A DNA stretch of 21,861 nt from Acidobacterium sp. (lineage in GTDB: Bacteria > Acidobacteriota > Terriglobia > Terriglobales > Acidobacteriaceae): the NCBI GenBank assembly GCA_003152595.1, contig PMAM01000151.1:15885-37745 (forward strand), in the 5' to 3' direction. The notes beneath the pieces were generated by a model. That model had not been told where the DNA came from. It saw nothing but the letters and a program-made list of their open reading frames with translations, and did not search any database. Below are positions 13,903 through 21,861 of the stretch, in pieces (the first letter of the stretch is position 1; each line of letters begins with the position of its first letter). A program made the position numbers and the translations under genes.

Positions 13903-15174
13903 CTATTGCGCTGCAACTGCGTCGGGATAGATGGCGATGCGGTGCGTGCGCATCCGGGCGTGGAAAGTCTCGCCCTGCGCGGCCGCGGTGAGCACCTGCG
14001 ATTGTCCGATGGGCATGTGGCAATCGACGCAGTGGCCGCGGATGGCTTGACCGAGTTGCCGGTAGCGGCCGCAGGCCTGGACCTCGTGGCACTGGAGGCA
14101 ATGCGAGGAAAAGGCATCGGCGGTCTCCTGGGTCTGGTGCACGTTGTGGCAGGTGGAGCAGGTGAGTTTGCCGCTGGTAAAACACTTGCTGGCCTCGAGC
14201 GCGCCGACCTGGTTGCCGTGAACGTCGATGGGAGTGTTGGCCGGCGGGGCGGTGATCTTCACGAACTGCATGAGGGAGTCGCCTGGCTGGAAAGTCAGCG
14301 AGGGAGCGATCGGCTCGCCGGCCCCGGCGTGGCATAAAGCGCAGAGATCGAGCTGGCGGTCACGCGAGAGGCGCGCGGGATTGACAATGCCGATGTCCGT
14401 TGAGCCGGCGCGCGGTGGATTGCTGCCGCGCTCACGCTCGGCATGCAGGCGTCCGGGACCGTGGCACCGTTCGCAACCGATGCCGAGAACCAGGCTGGCT
14501 CGCGCATAGCGGTTTCCGGGAGGCGGAGCGGAATCGAAGCGCGTGACGTGGCACTCCAGGCAACGCGTTTCGATGGGGCGAAGGAAGTCCACCTTGCCGT
14601 CGACATAGCCGGGGCTGTTGATCCACTGATGGGTGAAAGCCCAGTACGACACGGGGAGCTCGAAGAGCTGATCGCCCTTCCAGTAGAGGTAGGTCTGGCC
14701 CCGGCGGCCGGAGCCGATGACGAGGTCGATCCGCGCTGCCTCGCCGATGGGGTGCTGCGGGTTGTGGATATCGGCCGCGCTCTCATAGAAGCCGTTGTCG
14801 GCGGCGACCATGGCGAAGATGAGGTTGGGATTGGCCGTGGCGAGGACATTTTGGCCGGTGGTGAAGTTGCCGAGAACGGTTTTGGCCGTGGGAAGGCTGG
14901 AGTCGATGGCGTGTGGAGTGGTCCCGTAGGTGTGGGCTTCATGGTCGTGGCAGGAGGCGCACGCCTGGTCACCGGCGAAGGCGCTGGACGGAGGTGGGGT
15001 ATGGCGGGCGGCGGTGGTTTGGCTCGGTGGCGCCTGCGCGCGGATCGTAGTGATCGGGATTCCGGCAGCCAGGACTGACAACGCTGCCGCGCGAATGGAT
15101 ACGCAACAGAATTTCCGCCGCCAACGCGTTCGATCCATAACCCGGTAGACGGCGCTGGCGGTCCGGAGTCTCAA
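13903..15174 (-). CDS. Exported heptahaem c-type cytochrome
   Basis: A 423-residue protein with seven CxxCH haem-attachment motifs, at residues 72-76, 205-209, 234-238, 278-282, 339-343, 359-363 and 382-386. A basic N-terminus (RTRWRRKFC) and hydrophobic stretch to about residue 48 (ending AQA) form an export signal, so haems would be attached in the periplasm. The TTG start at 15174 is chosen because GAGGAGG lies 8 bases upstream, overlapping the stop of the S9 peptidase gene; ATG 15138 is the alternative. The spacing of motifs suggests a cytochrome c554-like or related multihaem fold for electron transfer. The electron donor and acceptor are unknown, and no dehydrogenase or oxidase gene is nearby. 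Confidence 0.92.
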   Translation of the reverse strand: MRLRTASAVYRVMDRTRWRRKFCCVSIRAAALSVLAAGIPITTIRAQAPPSQTTAARHTPPPSSAFAGDQACASCHDHEAHTYGTTPHAIDSSLPTAKTVLGNFTTGQNVLATANPNLIFAMVAADNGFYESAADIHNPQHPIGEAARIDLVIGSGRRGQTYLYWKGDQLFELPVSYWAFTHQWINSPGYVDGKVDFLRPIETRCLECHVTRFDSAPPPGNRYARASLVLGIGCERCHGPGRLHAERERGSNPPRAGSTDIGIVNPARLSRDRQLDLCALCHAGAGEPIAPSLTFQPGDSLMQFVKITAPPANTPIDVHGNQVGALEASKCFTSGKLTCSTCHNVHQTQETADAFSSHCLQCHEVQACGRYRQLGQAIRGHCVDCHMPIGQSQVLTAAAQGETFHARMRTHRIAIYPDAVAAQ

Positions 15175-15182
15175 CGCCTGCG

Positions 15183-15189
15183 CCTCCTC
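15183..15189 (-). promoter_or_regulatory. Strong Shine-Dalgarno sequence deciding a TTG start
   Basis: GAGGAGG on the minus strand overlaps the TGA stop (15190-15188) of the peptidase gene and stands 8 bases before the TTG at 15174. It supports that start over the ATG 36 bases further in, and suggests translational coupling of the two genes. Confidence 0.75.
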
Positions 15190-17392
15190 ATCGCTTCGTC
15201 CACTGGTCGACCCAGTCGTTGACGGTTTTGTACCAGAGCTGGGAGTTCTGCGGCTTGAGGATCCAGTGGCCCTCGTCGGGGAAGTAGAGCATCTTCGAGG
15301 GGATCTTCATGCGCTGGAGAGTGTCGAAGAGCTGATAGCCCTCCGACACGTCGAGGCGGTAGTCGAGCTGGCTGTGGACGACGAGCGTGGGTGTTTTGAA
15401 CTGGGTTTCGGCGAGCATGGGCGACCAGCGGCGATAGAGCGCGCGGTTCGACCAGGGCGTGCCCTTGAATTCCCACTCGTTGAACCAGAGTTCTTCGGTG
15501 GTGCCCCAGGCCGACTCGCTGTTGAACATGCCGTCGTGGGAGACGATGCACTTGAAGCGGTTGGTATGGCCGAGGATCCAGTTGGCCATGTAGCCGCCGT
15601 AGCTGGCGCCGAGGGCACACTCGCGGGATTTGTCGATGAAGGGGTAGTGGACTTCGGCGTAGTCGAGCCCGCGCATGAGGTCGATGAAGGGGCGGCCGCC
15701 CCAGTCGCCGTTGACGCGATCGACGAAGGCCTGGCCGTAGCCGGTGGAACCACCGGGATTGATCATCAGCACGACGTAGCCGTTGGCGGCGAACAGCTCA
15801 GGGTTCCAGCGGTAGGACCAGGCGTCGCCCCAGGCGCCCTGGGGTCCGCCGTGGATGAGGAACTTCACGGGGTACTTTTTGTGCTCGTCGAAGTTGGGCG
15901 GGCGGATGAGGAAGCCCTGGACGTAAGTCTTCGCTGCGCCCACAAACCAAAAATTGTCCATCTTGGGGAGATCGAGTTGCTTGAGCAGGTCCGCATTTAG
16001 GTGGCTCAACTGCTCCTGATCAAAGAACCCGAAACCGTAGTCGATCTTCGTCGGATACAAATGTCCAGGGCGATGCGGGAATTGGAAGTAGTCGGTAATT
16101 GGTCTGGGGTGTTTCGTGTCCATCCGCACCACTTCTGGTGGGTTCTCGACGGTCATCTTGGAGGTGACCAAATACGCGCCATCGGAAGCGATGTGTAGAT
16201 CCGCATACTCGCCGTTGTAGGCGGTATGCAGCAGAGGTGGCTCTCCCGCAAGCGCGACTGAGAAAATCAGCTCTTCGCCAGATATGCCGGCCGTGAAATA
16301 GACCGTCTTCGAATCCGGACTCCAGACTTCTTCGTCGATCCAGCGGTCGAAGTTGGGCAGCAGTTCTTTGATCTGTTTCGTGACCCGGTCGTAGAGGACG
16401 AGGCGGAAGCGATCGCTCTCGTAGCCTGCGCGGGCCTGAGAACGCCACGCGATCCACTTGCCGCCCGGGGAGTAGCGGGGAGTGAAGTCGCCGCCGGGGC
16501 TGGTAGAGATTTTCACCGGCTGCGCGTTCGGATCATCAAGACGCAGCGTGAAGATGTCGACATTGGTGGAGAGAGCGGGGTCGTCGACTTTCTTCTCTTC
16601 GAAGGCCAGTTCTTTGCCGTCGGGGGAGAAGTCCCAGCCATCCGGTTCACCCAGCGAAAAGGGCGGGATATCGTGCGTGTCGCCGGGGTTGAGGTCGCGG
16701 AACGAGCCGTCGTCCACGGAGGCGAGGAAGAGGTGGCTCCTCTTGTCGCCGGTGAAGTGGTTCCAGTGGCGGTAGAGGAGCGCTGTGAAGATTTTCGCTT
16801 TGACCTTCGACTGCTTCTCTGCGTCGTCGCGACGTTTGTCGCAGGCGTCTTCGTCGGAAGCGGAGGGCGCGACACCGGGCGACGGTCCAGCACTGCATTC
16901 GGGGTAGACCGCTGAGGTGAAGAGCAGGTGCTGGCCGTCCGGATCCCAGGTGACGTTGTCGGCTTCAGTGGAGATGTGCGTGAGTTGGTGCGCGTCACCG
17001 ATGGTGCCTGCCGTCGAGTCGAAGGCGGCAAGCCAGATTTGCTGACCCTGGCCGCGGTCGGTGAGGAAGGCGATCTGTTTGCCGTCGGGGGAGAAGCGGC
17101 CGCGGCTTTCACCGGCGGAGGAGGCGGTGAGGGGTCGTTCCTGACCACCGCTGACGGGGACGATCCAGAGGTGCGGGGTTTTGGTGTTCTTCGCGAGGTC
17201 GACGTCGGTGGCGGTGAAGAGGACCCACTTGCCGTCGCGCGAGACGTCGATATCATCGAGGCGGCGCATCTTCTGAAGGTCTTCGAAGGTCATGGGGCGC
17301 TTGGCGCCGGCGGCGGGTTCGGATGCGGGGTTTTGCCCGCTGAGACTGAGCGTGGTGAGGAGGACGGCGGCGGCGCAGGCGAGTGATTGCAT
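15188..17392 (-). CDS. Secreted S9 family serine peptidase (dipeptidyl/acylaminoacyl peptidase type)
   Basis: A 734-residue protein with a signal peptide (about residues 1-19), a long beta-propeller region (about 50-460, with repeated SPDGK-type blades such as FSPDGKQIAF and WSPDSKTVYF) and a C-terminal alpha/beta-hydrolase domain (about 510-734). The catalytic triad is visible: S597 in GASYGGYM, D677 in SQLDYRLD and H709 in DEGHW. The family cleaves short peptides from the N-terminal end or processes oligopeptides that can enter the propeller; here it would act outside the cytoplasm, probably scavenging peptides. Its stop codon overlaps the Shine-Dalgarno sequence of the multihaem cytochrome gene. 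Family is confident; bond preference is not. Confidence 0.94.
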   Translation of the reverse strand: MQSLACAAAVLLTTLSLSGQNPASEPAAGAKRPMTFEDLQKMRRLDDIDVSRDGKWVLFTATDVDLAKNTKTPHLWIVPVSGGQERPLTASSAGESRGRFSPDGKQIAFLTDRGQGQQIWLAAFDSTAGTIGDAHQLTHISTEADNVTWDPDGQHLLFTSAVYPECSAGPSPGVAPSASDEDACDKRRDDAEKQSKVKAKIFTALLYRHWNHFTGDKRSHLFLASVDDGSFRDLNPGDTHDIPPFSLGEPDGWDFSPDGKELAFEEKKVDDPALSTNVDIFTLRLDDPNAQPVKISTSPGGDFTPRYSPGGKWIAWRSQARAGYESDRFRLVLYDRVTKQIKELLPNFDRWIDEEVWSPDSKTVYFTAGISGEELIFSVALAGEPPLLHTAYNGEYADLHIASDGAYLVTSKMTVENPPEVVRMDTKHPRPITDYFQFPHRPGHLYPTKIDYGFGFFDQEQLSHLNADLLKQLDLPKMDNFWFVGAAKTYVQGFLIRPPNFDEHKKYPVKFLIHGGPQGAWGDAWSYRWNPELFAANGYVVLMINPGGSTGYGQAFVDRVNGDWGGRPFIDLMRGLDYAEVHYPFIDKSRECALGASYGGYMANWILGHTNRFKCIVSHDGMFNSESAWGTTEELWFNEWEFKGTPWSNRALYRRWSPMLAETQFKTPTLVVHSQLDYRLDVSEGYQLFDTLQRMKIPSKMLYFPDEGHWILKPQNSQLWYKTVNDWVDQWTKR

Positions 17393-17717
17393 CGTGGGCC
17401 TCGAGGTGGCAACGGATCATGGTACATGCGGGGCTGGGGCTCAGAGACTCCGCGCTGAGGAAAGCGCATGTGCCGAGAATAGGGGAGGCACAGGCCGGCG
17501 AAAAAGGTCCTCGTTGGCACCGGGAACGCAGGAGCATTTTCCAAAACGGGACTGCCGCGGTACTTTCGGGCTGAAGGCAGAACGAATTGGCTTGATGTTT
17601 GCACGGCAGAAGCTTTTGCTTCTTGCTGTGGGGTGAACCTGGCCGGGAACCTGCCGGAGTGGCACTCGACCCGGGCCGCTCGACCGAGGGCACTCGTCTG
17701 CGCCACTCGACGCGTGG
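17393..17717. other. Intergenic stretch without a recognisable gene
   Basis: This 325-base stretch separates the histidine kinase stop from the peptidase start. Open frames crossing it lack domains and are compositionally odd. It contains a six-base inverted repeat AGAAGC/GCTTCT with a TTTT loop (17608-17623), a possible weak end for the kinase transcript, and three loosely spaced copies of CACTCG between 17662 and 17707. It should also contain the promoter of the peptidase, but no convincing -35/-10 pair was found. Confidence 0.5.
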
Positions 17718-19823
17718 CTACGTCGCGCGGTTGGGTGCGTGGGAGAACGGGGTCGATGCCGGGACGGCGTCGAGGTCGTCGAGCAGGCTGGGTGCGGTTT
17801 CCGGGGAGCAGGCGGGCAGCTGAACGACAACGGCGGCTCCGCGGGGAAGCGCGTTGAGGGCGGAGATCTGGCCGCCATGCTCGCGGATGATCGAATAGCA
17901 GATGCTGAGGCCGAGCCCGATACCGTCTCCCTGGTGGCGCGTGGTGTAGAAGGGGTCGAAGGCGCGGGAGGGCTCGGCGAAGCCGGGGCCGGTATCGGTG
18001 AAGGTGATCTGAACGCCGTTGCCAACGGGCGAGGCTTCGATAATGAGGCCGCGTTCGATGCCCTCCGGCAGATCGTTCATGGAGCCGATGGCGTTCTTCA
18101 CGATCTGGAGGAAGACCTGACGGATCTGATCGCCGTCGGCTTTCACGGGAGGCAAGCCGGGAGAGACGCGCATCTGCAGAGCAATGTGGGCGCCCTCGAG
18201 ATCGTGGCGCAGGAGCTGGCCGATGTCCTGGAGCAGGGTTTCGAGAGTGAGCGGGGCGCGGATGCCGGGGGTAGCTTTGCGGAAACGGATGAGGCTTTCG
18301 ATGATCTGCTTCATGCGGCGTGCCTCGTTCAGGATCACGGTGGCCTGATCGCGGGTTGAGCCGTCGGAGTCGGTCATCAGCTCGGCATAGCCGGTGATGA
18401 CGGTGAGCGGATTGTTGAGTTCATGGGCGACGCCTCCGGCGAGCTGTCCGAGGCCGGCCAGCCGCTCGGTCTGGAGGAGGCGCCGGATCAGCACCTGGTG
18501 CTCGCGCGCGGTGCCGAGGCGGGCGACGAGCAGTTCCAGAGGGAGAACATCTTCGGTGAGCAGAGGCTCATCGGGCTCGCGGAGGCCGGAAAGCAGGAGA
18601 GTGCCGAGGAGTTCCTGGTCGCGCCCGCGAATGACGATGGCGTGCACGGCGAGGAAGTTCATCTGAAGGAGCTCGTCGCCGGGCTCGAGGAGCGTGGTGA
18701 GGTCGAGCAGGACGAGGTGGCCGAGGACGCGGGTGTAGAGCTTTTGGCCGATGTCGCGGACTTTGTCGCCGCTGGTGCGGCGGGCCATGGCATCGAGGGC
18801 GGCGGCGAGGGCGCCGTCGATACCGGCGCTGCCGGCGAGGCGGAAGCGGCCATCGGGATTGCGGACGACAATGGCGCTTTTGCTGAAGCGGCTGGCGCCG
18901 GCGATGACTTCGCAGATCTGGTCGAACTGCGTGTTTTTCTCCTCAAGGGTCATGGCCTCGAGGAAGATTTCGGTGTACTTCTCCATCTCCTGGCGGGCGC
19001 GGCGGTCGCGGAGCTGGGTGGCTTTGTTGGACGCGATCTCATCTTCGAGGACGAGGACGATCATGCCGAAGGCGGCGACCACTTTGACCAGGTTAAGTAT
19101 CCGCATCAGCAGGACAGGAACTTCGACGGCGCCGATGACGGGGGTGAGCATGACGGGGAGCGACCATGCCACCAGCCCACCGACGGTGAAGACGACTCCG
19201 GCGGAGACGCGGCGGAAGGCAGAGGCGAAGAGCAGCGCGGTAACGAGCAGGAGACCGCTCTGGGCCAGGGCAAGAACGCTGTCGTACTGCTGCCGGAGGG
19301 TGAGCCAGACGCCGAACCCGCAGACGAGGAGCGTCATGGAAAGGCTGAGCCACACCGGGAGCAAATGCTTCACCAGGCTCCAGCGCACGCCCACCAGCAT
19401 GCCGGCGAGGACGCAGAGGAGCAGGATGAGCCGCATGGCGGGGCCGGGCGCCGGGTCCAGGGAGACCAGGACGGTGAAGGCCATGAGGGGCGTGGCGAGC
19501 GCGACCACGTAGAGGATGTGGAAGCGGCGGCTGAAATACTGAGGCGCCATCGAGCCGAGGAACATGATGGCCGCCATGAGGATGCTGACGCGGGAGACGG
19601 CCAGCCAGATGCCGGCCTGGGTGCGGCCGAAGACTTCCATTTCCAGCTGGATGGCGGCGAACATCCAGCCAACCAGCCAGAGAAGCTGGCGGTGGCGGGC
19701 GGTGGTGGCCTCGCCGGCGCGCATGCGTAGCGGGGGCAAGGTGCGTCGCTGGAGCCAAAGGGCGCCGAACACGGCGACGAGAACAAAGAGCAGAATGAGC
19801 GTCGGCGCCCGGTAGAAATCCAT
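17718..19823 (-). CDS. Membrane sensor histidine kinase
   Basis: A 701-residue protein starting at ATG 19823 (MDFYRAP); a GTG at 19862 would add 13 residues. About eight or nine hydrophobic helices fill residues 8-260, then a coiled linker (about 262-295), a GAF-like sensory region (about 297-440), and the kinase core. The phosphoacceptor is H467 (GGVAHELNNPL), followed by the N-box with N577 (QIVKNAIGSM), G1 (DTGPGF at 610-615) and G2 (GDGIGLGLS at 632-640). It should autophosphorylate in response to a membrane or cytoplasmic signal and pass phosphate to a response regulator. No response regulator gene is adjacent, so it is an orphan here. The N-terminal region looks like a 7TM-type sensor, but the ligand is unknown. 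Confidence 0.9.
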   Translation of the reverse strand: MDFYRAPTLILLFVLVAVFGALWLQRRTLPPLRMRAGEATTARHRQLLWLVGWMFAAIQLEMEVFGRTQAGIWLAVSRVSILMAAIMFLGSMAPQYFSRRFHILYVVALATPLMAFTVLVSLDPAPGPAMRLILLLCVLAGMLVGVRWSLVKHLLPVWLSLSMTLLVCGFGVWLTLRQQYDSVLALAQSGLLLVTALLFASAFRRVSAGVVFTVGGLVAWSLPVMLTPVIGAVEVPVLLMRILNLVKVVAAFGMIVLVLEDEIASNKATQLRDRRARQEMEKYTEIFLEAMTLEEKNTQFDQICEVIAGASRFSKSAIVVRNPDGRFRLAGSAGIDGALAAALDAMARRTSGDKVRDIGQKLYTRVLGHLVLLDLTTLLEPGDELLQMNFLAVHAIVIRGRDQELLGTLLLSGLREPDEPLLTEDVLPLELLVARLGTAREHQVLIRRLLQTERLAGLGQLAGGVAHELNNPLTVITGYAELMTDSDGSTRDQATVILNEARRMKQIIESLIRFRKATPGIRAPLTLETLLQDIGQLLRHDLEGAHIALQMRVSPGLPPVKADGDQIRQVFLQIVKNAIGSMNDLPEGIERGLIIEASPVGNGVQITFTDTGPGFAEPSRAFDPFYTTRHQGDGIGLGLSICYSIIREHGGQISALNALPRGAAVVVQLPACSPETAPSLLDDLDAVPASTPFSHAPNRAT

Positions 19824-20053
19824 AGAGTGGCCCTGTCTCCCGAGTGTATTTTCGGGCCACACTGAAGAAAATGCACCCTTCGATGCAGACGCCCCTATCC
19901 GAGGTCACCCTTTTGGTTAATGGCGGGAACGAGCGCCGTTTTGGGACAGGTATGGCAGGGAGGCTCGGGCGGGAATGGTTGAGGGCGGGCCAAAGCGCCC
20001 CGAACCGGGCGGTTGTGCGTCTATCCTTAAGAAGCACGACGCAGGAGTTGGGT

Positions 20054-20971
20054 GTGGGTTTTGTTCTCAGACGCAGTTCGGTTGTGAGTTTGTTGGCCGC
20101 CTTCGCGCTGGCTTTGCCGGCGCTGCACGGGCAGGTTTCGTACACGTCGATGCCGCTGGACGAAGGTTTCGGGCCGCTCGATCCGACGCCGCCCGCGATT
20201 CCCGTGCAGCAGATCATCACCGAGTTCACGGCGAAGGAAGCGGTCTTCCGCCATGCGCTGGACAACTACACCTGGACGCGGAGCGTGCAGGTGCAGACGC
20301 TCGACGACGACGACAAGCCTGACGGCCAGTACTACCAGGTGGTGGACATTGCGTTCGACGCGGATGCGCATCGCACCGAGCGGGTGCTGGACGCGCCGGA
20401 GAGCTCGCTGACGCGGGTGATGATGTCGCCTGCGGACTTCCAGGATATCGAGGAGCGGCTGCCCTTCGTGCTGACGAGCGAAGATGCGCCGCAGTACGAC
20501 ATCACGTATGTGGGCAAGCAGAAGATCGACGAGATCGACACGTGGGTTTTCGACGTAAAGCCGAAGGTGATCGAGAAGAAGAAGCGGTACTTTCAGGGGC
20601 GCATCTGGGTGGACCGGAAGGATCACCAGATCGTCGTGACCAACGGGAAGAATGTTCCGGACGATACGCGGCCTGGGCACGAGGATTTGTCGACGCCGTT
20701 TGTCACGTATCGGCAGTTGGTGGATGGCAAGTACCGGTTCCCGGTCTACACGCATGGGGATGGAGTCCTGCACTTCTCGGCCGGGCACGGCTATCTGAGC
20801 GACAACGTGCATCTGCGCGAGACGCTGAAGTACACCAACTACCACGAGTTCCACACCAGTATTCGCGTCATCTACCAGGGCCAGGACATCACGGGGAGTC
20901 CGGAGAAGGGGCCGGCAGCTGGGCAGGCGCAGCCGTCGCAGACTCCTGCGGATCCGAAGAAGCCGCAGTAG
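20054..20971 (+). CDS. Secreted conserved protein, possibly LolA-like fold
   Basis: A 305-residue protein starting at GTG 20054, chosen because AGGAG (20043-20047) lies 6 bases upstream and because the product then begins with a clean signal peptide (VGFVLRRSS, hydrophobic core, ending LHGQ near residue 27). The longer frame from 19844 adds unlikely sequence. The mature part is rich in beta strands (QVVDIAFD, YVGKQKIDEIDTWVFDV, RYFQGRIWVDRKDHQIV, TYRQLVDGKYRFPVYT) and recalls LolA-like or outer-membrane-lipoprotein-sorting folds that bind lipid, but this is only a pattern resemblance. The C-terminus is Pro/Gln/Lys-rich and probably disordered. It is divergent from the histidine kinase, separated by 230 bases. 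Confidence 0.78.
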   Translation: MGFVLRRSSVVSLLAAFALALPALHGQVSYTSMPLDEGFGPLDPTPPAIPVQQIITEFTAKEAVFRHALDNYTWTRSVQVQTLDDDDKPDGQYYQVVDIAFDADAHRTERVLDAPESSLTRVMMSPADFQDIEERLPFVLTSEDAPQYDITYVGKQKIDEIDTWVFDVKPKVIEKKKRYFQGRIWVDRKDHQIVVTNGKNVPDDTRPGHEDLSTPFVTYRQLVDGKYRFPVYTHGDGVLHFSAGHGYLSDNVHLRETLKYTNYHEFHTSIRVIYQGQDITGSPEKGPAAGQAQPSQTPADPKKPQ

Positions 20972-20983
20972 GCAGAGTTTAGC

Positions 20984-21004
20984 GATTAGGGATTAGAGTT
21001 TAGT
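20984..21004. repeat. Imperfect heptamer tandem repeat (GATTAGG-like)
   Basis: GATTAGG (20984-20990), GATTAGA (20991-20997) and GTTTAGT (20998-21004) are consecutive seven-base units with the shared core TTAG, just after the stop of the LolA-like gene. The period matches the AGCAGGG array near ruvA although the sequence differs. Confidence 0.55.
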
Positions 21005-21036
21005 TAGTTCCGGGGCAGATGACAGGCCACCGAAGT

Positions 21037-21047
21037 CCTGTTCCCTG
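21037..21047. repeat. Short copy of the CCCTGTT heptamer family
   Basis: CCTGTTCCCTG is the exact reverse complement of the CAGGGAACAGG segment in the array upstream of ruvA. It lies in the 225-base leader region before metK. The rest of that region (21048-21180) shows no recognised riboswitch, tRNA or clear promoter. Confidence 0.4.
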
Positions 21048-21196
21048 CGCTTATCGCCGGTTGCGTGCTGGATTTGCGCAGTCCGCTGCAAGGCTTTGCC
21101 CGGGGGCTCGACGGGCTAGTACCATAAAAGAGCTATCCTGCCGGGTTCCGCCCGCTCGCGAGGCTGGAGATCCGCATCCCCTCTGGAGGAAATTCA

Positions 21197-21861
21197 TTGT
21201 CCGCAGCTGAACGCTTTCTCTTTACCTCGGAATCCGTGACCGAAGGTCATCCCGATAAGATCGCCGACCAGGTTTCCGACGCTATTCTTGACGCCTGCCT
21301 CGAGCAGGATCCGTACAGCCGTGTGGCGTGCGAGACGCTGACCGCGACCGGGCTGGTGGTGATCGCCGGCGAAATCACGACGCGCGCGTACGTCGATTTT
21401 CAGGCGCTGGTGCGTGGCGTGGTGACCGCGATTGGGTATGACAACGCCGTGTATGGTTTCGATTCGAACACCTGCGCGGTGATCTCCACGATCAACAAAC
21501 AGTCGGGCGACATTGCCATGGGCGTGGACACCGGCGGGGCCGGCGACCAGGGCATGATGTTCGGCTACGCGACCAACGAGACGCCGGAGCTGATGCCGAC
21601 CCCGATCTCGCTCGCGCACAAGCTGACGCGGCGGCTCTCGGAGGTTCGCAAGAACGGCAAGCTGCCCTATCTGCGGCCCGACGGCAAGAGCCAGGTGACG
21701 GTGGAGTACGACGCGAACCACAAGCCGGTGCGCATCGACGCGGTGGTGATTTCGACGCAGCACGCCGAGACGGTGGCGAATGAAGAGCTGCGCGCGGACA
21801 TTCTGAAGCACGTGATCCAGGCCGTGCTGCCGGCGGAACTGCTGGACGAGAACACGAAGTA
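21197..21861 (+). CDS. metK: S-adenosylmethionine synthetase, 5' part (runs off the window)
   Basis: The first 221 codons of MetK, which makes S-adenosylmethionine from methionine and ATP. The start is TTG 21197, six bases after GGAGGA (21185-21190); the product begins SAAERFLFTSESVTEGHPDK, which aligns with the normal MetK N-terminus. GHPDKIADQ (residues 17-25) and the GAGDQG loop (115-120) are the ATP and methionine/phosphate-binding signatures. The frame is open to the last base, where two bases of the next codon remain, so the missing C-terminal part is due to the window edge, not a mutation. The intergenic region ahead shows no recognisable SAM riboswitch. Confidence 0.96.
   Translation, partial: MSAAERFLFTSESVTEGHPDKIADQVSDAILDACLEQDPYSRVACETLTATGLVVIAGEITTRAYVDFQALVRGVVTAIGYDNAVYGFDSNTCAVISTINKQSGDIAMGVDTGGAGDQGMMFGYATNETPELMPTPISLAHKLTRRLSEVRKNGKLPYLRPDGKSQVTVEYDANHKPVRIDAVVISTQHAETVANEELRADILKHVIQAVLPAELLDENTK

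Noticed and set aside
13784..14335. N-terminal extension of the ruvA frame and of the Na/Pi frame (9923-10372)
   Set aside because: Both extensions are compositionally non-coding, run through neighbouring genes or their leaders, and precede a perfect family N-terminus.
17441..18025. 194-codon minus-strand frame over the end of the histidine kinase and the gap
   Set aside because: Ser/Pro/Arg-rich low-complexity product in a different frame from the clear kinase ATPase domain.
19844..20053. Long N-terminus (start at 19844) of the LolA-like gene
   Set aside because: The GTG at 20054 has a well-placed AGGAG and opens directly into a signal peptide, while the upstream 70 residues have no feature.
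21005..21196. Possible SAM-responsive riboswitch before metK
   Set aside because: The leader contains CTTATC but none of the other conserved core segments of SAM-I, nor a recognisable SAM-II, SAM-IV or SAH element. A covariance-model scan would be decisive.

Overview
The window is GC-rich, gene-dense bacterial chromosome that most resembles an Acidobacteriota genome of the Acidobacteriaceae/Terriglobia type. I infer this from the gene mix: an HpnI-like glycosyltransferase, large secreted S9 peptidases, a multihaem cytochrome, small lineage-specific membrane proteins and short intergenic heptamer repeats. No rRNA, tRNA, CRISPR array, transposase, integrase or phage gene was recognised.

Layout. 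From 2 to 1814 the minus strand carries an M24 (Xaa-Pro type) peptidase followed by two small membrane proteins, the last pair overlapping by one base. From 1917 to 2790 two small plus-strand genes follow: a one-helix protein and a secreted DUF4142 protein. From 2838 to 9922 the minus strand carries five genes, in transcription order: a Na/Pi cotransporter with a PhoU-like tail, an HpnI-like glycosyltransferase, a sodium:solute symporter, a small double-CxxC protein and an FAD-dependent oxidoreductase. From 10043 to 12929 the plus strand has a Tat-exported GH63-like glycosidase and tyrosyl-tRNA synthetase (tyrS). A tail-to-tail intergenic region (12930-13192) holds four copies of an ATTTGATTCC motif and a clear intrinsic terminator. 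From 13193 to 17392 the minus strand carries a secreted S9 peptidase, a heptahaem c-type cytochrome apparently coupled to it, and ruvA. From 17718 to 19823 there is a membrane sensor histidine kinase on the minus strand. Divergent from it are a secreted LolA-like protein and the 5' part of metK, which runs off the window end.

How the genes fit together. Most are housekeeping or envelope genes and do not form one pathway. The tightest functional units are the S9 peptidase and cytochrome pair, the symporter and double-CxxC pair, and the small membrane-protein pair at the left edge. I did not find a clear previously undescribed defence, mobile or biosynthetic system. The most interesting signals are small: the ATTTGATTCC repeat cluster, a palindrome that would hide the ruvA Shine-Dalgarno sequence, heptamer repeats, and the Shine-Dalgarno/stop overlap that couples the cytochrome to the peptidase. 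Several starts are non-ATG (TTG for metK and the cytochrome, GTG for the LolA-like and 59-residue genes), chosen from Shine-Dalgarno spacing or overlap.
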